From Cellulosimicrobium protaetiae (GTDB lineage Bacteria > Actinomycetota > Actinomycetes > Actinomycetales > Cellulomonadaceae), in the NCBI RefSeq assembly GCF_009708005.2, contig NZ_CP052757.1, positions 2,790,001 through 2,854,000 of the forward strand: DNA of 64,000 bases, read 5' to 3'. Each line of letters opens with the position of its first letter. The first letter of the stretch is position 1. The notes under the pieces were generated by a model, which did not search any database, was not told the DNA's origin, and saw nothing but the letters and a program-made list of their open reading frames with translations. A program made the position numbers and the translations under genes. Shown here in pieces: positions 63,184-64,000 of this stretch.

Positions 63184-64000
63184 TCGACGTTCTCCTGCCC
63201 TGTCTCGTGCGGTGCCGGGTCCGTCACGGACCCGTCGTTCTGGCCGTCCGTCGTGCCGTCGGTGCTCCCGGCGGGCGCGTCGGAGTCTACGGTCGCTGCC
63301 GGTGCTTGCGCGAAGAACAGCGTGGGCGCGGACCTGCCCGGCAGATCGATCCGGCTCTGGGTGGTGACGCTCGACCGGATGCCGTACTGGGTGCCCAGGA
63401 TCTGCAGGTAGTCGGACGTGCCGGACCGCAGGAGCGAGGTGCGCATCGCGTCGGGGTCTCCGACCGCCTCGACACGGTAGGGACCGACGAGGGGCTGCAG
63501 GTCGACCAGCACGGCGTCCCCTGCGCTGCGGATCGCGGAGAGGCCCGTGAGGCGCTGGTCGTTGATCGCGACCGCTTCCGCTCCCCCGGCCCAGAGGGCG
63601 TTGACGACGCGCTGCAGGTCGGAGTCGTGCACGAGCGAGTTCGCGTCCGCGTCGTCGGACGACAGCCCGCCGCTGGTGTCGTCGAGCGTCACGACCACGC
63701 CCTGCCCCTCGACCGCCTGCGTCCCGGTGAGCGCACCCTCCGCCTGCAGACCCTGGAGCACGTCGGTGCTCGCCCCGCTCAACGCCTCCCCCTGCAGCTG
63801 CTCGATCTCGCCGGACAGCTCCGCACCGCGCGCAGCCAGGTCCTCGGCGGCGGCCTGCCGGGACAGGATCTCCTGCTCGAGCGTCTCGCGCGCCGCGATC
63901 ACCCCGGGCTGCGGCGCGCGCAGCTCGACCGCAGCGGCCGTGGTGACGACGCCGAGCACGACGGCGAGGGCGACGAGGACCACGGTGCCGGTGCGGCCCC
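63180..64000 (-). CDS. DUF881-domain membrane protein, 5' end cut by the window
   Basis: The frame is open to the right edge, so the start is probably outside; a GTG at 63983 is the first visible candidate. Visible are a transmembrane helix (VLVALAVVLGVVTTAAAVEL), a coiled-coil segment and the DUF881 domain (GQGVVVTLDDTSGG, VVNALWAGGAEAVAINDQRLTGLSAIRSAGDAVLVD). It corresponds to Rv1823. The carboxyl tail is Gly/Asp/Thr-rich. Confidence 0.85.
   Translation of the reverse strand, partial: GRTGTVVLVALAVVLGVVTTAAAVELRAPQPGVIAARETLEQEILSRQAAAEDLAARGAELSGEIEQLQGEALSGASTDVLQGLQAEGALTGTQAVEGQGVVVTLDDTSGGLSSDDADANSLVHDSDLQRVVNALWAGGAEAVAINDQRLTGLSAIRSAGDAVLVDLQPLVGPYRVEAVGDPDAMRTSLLRSGTSDYLQILGTQYGIRSSVTTQSRIDLPGRSAPTLFFAQAPAATVDSDAPAGSTDGTTDGQNDGSVTDPAPHETGQENVE

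Larger units (their letters stand above)
48965..63792 (-). repeat. Reverse-oriented GGGGGAG set right of dif
   Basis: CTCCCCC copies begin at 48965, 49086, 50241, 50535, 53054, 57716, 60041, 63581 and 63786; no forward GGGGGAG was found to the right of dif. All point back toward dif. Confidence 0.75.

Overview
The window is about 74% GC, almost every codon ends in G or C, and many genes start with GTG. Gene content (Pup-proteasome regulators pafB/pafC, RbpA, HelY, GarA, the FtsR-type MerR, Ppm1-type mannosyltransferase) places it in the Actinomycetota. The overall flavour (type III PKS with UbiA, DyP-encapsulin, DUF3866) suggests a Micrococcales genome such as Cellulosimicrobium, Isoptericola or Cellulomonas; the genus is inference. 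No tRNA, rRNA, CRISPR array, IS element or prophage block was recognised.

The main structural finding is that the window crosses the chromosome terminus. A dif-like XerCD site lies at 48276-48303, and the 7-mer GGGGGAG flips polarity there: I count 22 forward against 4 reverse to its left and 0 forward against 9 reverse to its right, the behaviour expected of FtsK-orienting (KOPS-like) sequences. A tyrosine recombinase 1.6 kb away has a DNA-damage promoter of the RecA-NDp type recognised by PafBC, and pafB/pafC are themselves in the window.

Layout. 1-9.3 kb: partial AraC regulator, DHFR-like reductase, P-loop kinase, EEP nuclease/phosphatase, HNH nuclease, then an operon of a REC-thioredoxin-reductase fusion, a cNMP-domain histidine kinase and an LtrA membrane protein. 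9.3-13.1 kb: type III PKS, isoprenylcysteine-type methyltransferase and FAD hydroxylase, divergent from a UbiA prenyltransferase (phenolic-lipid/quinone cluster). 13.1-15.1 kb: DyP peroxidase with encapsulin-targeting tail plus encapsulin shell. 15.2-23.9 kb: LysR/threonine dehydratase pair, YciO/Sua5 protein, UGP-type uridylyltransferase, YigZ, argG with an ARG box, a degenerate recombinase, a VOC protein, Dps. 23.9-29.3 kb: a six-gene, stop-start-overlapping DUF3866 / DUF4129 / MoxR / DUF58 operon. 29.4-37.0 kb: pafB-pafC-tatA-tatC-dagK-helY. 37.2-42.1 kb: amidohydrolase, lnt-ppm1 preceded by a strongly promoted leader peptide and structured leader, and rbpA with a SigR-type promoter. 42.5-47.7 kb: CE1758/CE1759 flavin pair, SHOCT protein, PNPOx-like protein, pentapeptide-DinB protein, orphan Imm5. 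47.7-52.8 kb: the dif neighbourhood. 52.9-58.6 kb: phospholipase D/cardiolipin synthase, MBL hydrolase, pyruvate carboxylase. 58.7-64.0 kb: the conserved Rv1823-Rv1830-like block (DUF881, small basic protein, DUF881, GarA, FtsR, bifunctional nuclease, MerR), here without gcvH.

Expression signals recur. At least sixteen genes have a TANNNT -10 hexamer six or seven bases before an ATG/GTG with no usable Shine-Dalgarno sequence, so leaderless mRNAs look common; genes with GGAGG sites form the other class. Within operons ATGA/GTGA overlaps dominate. Terminators are long, perfect GC stems without U-tracts.
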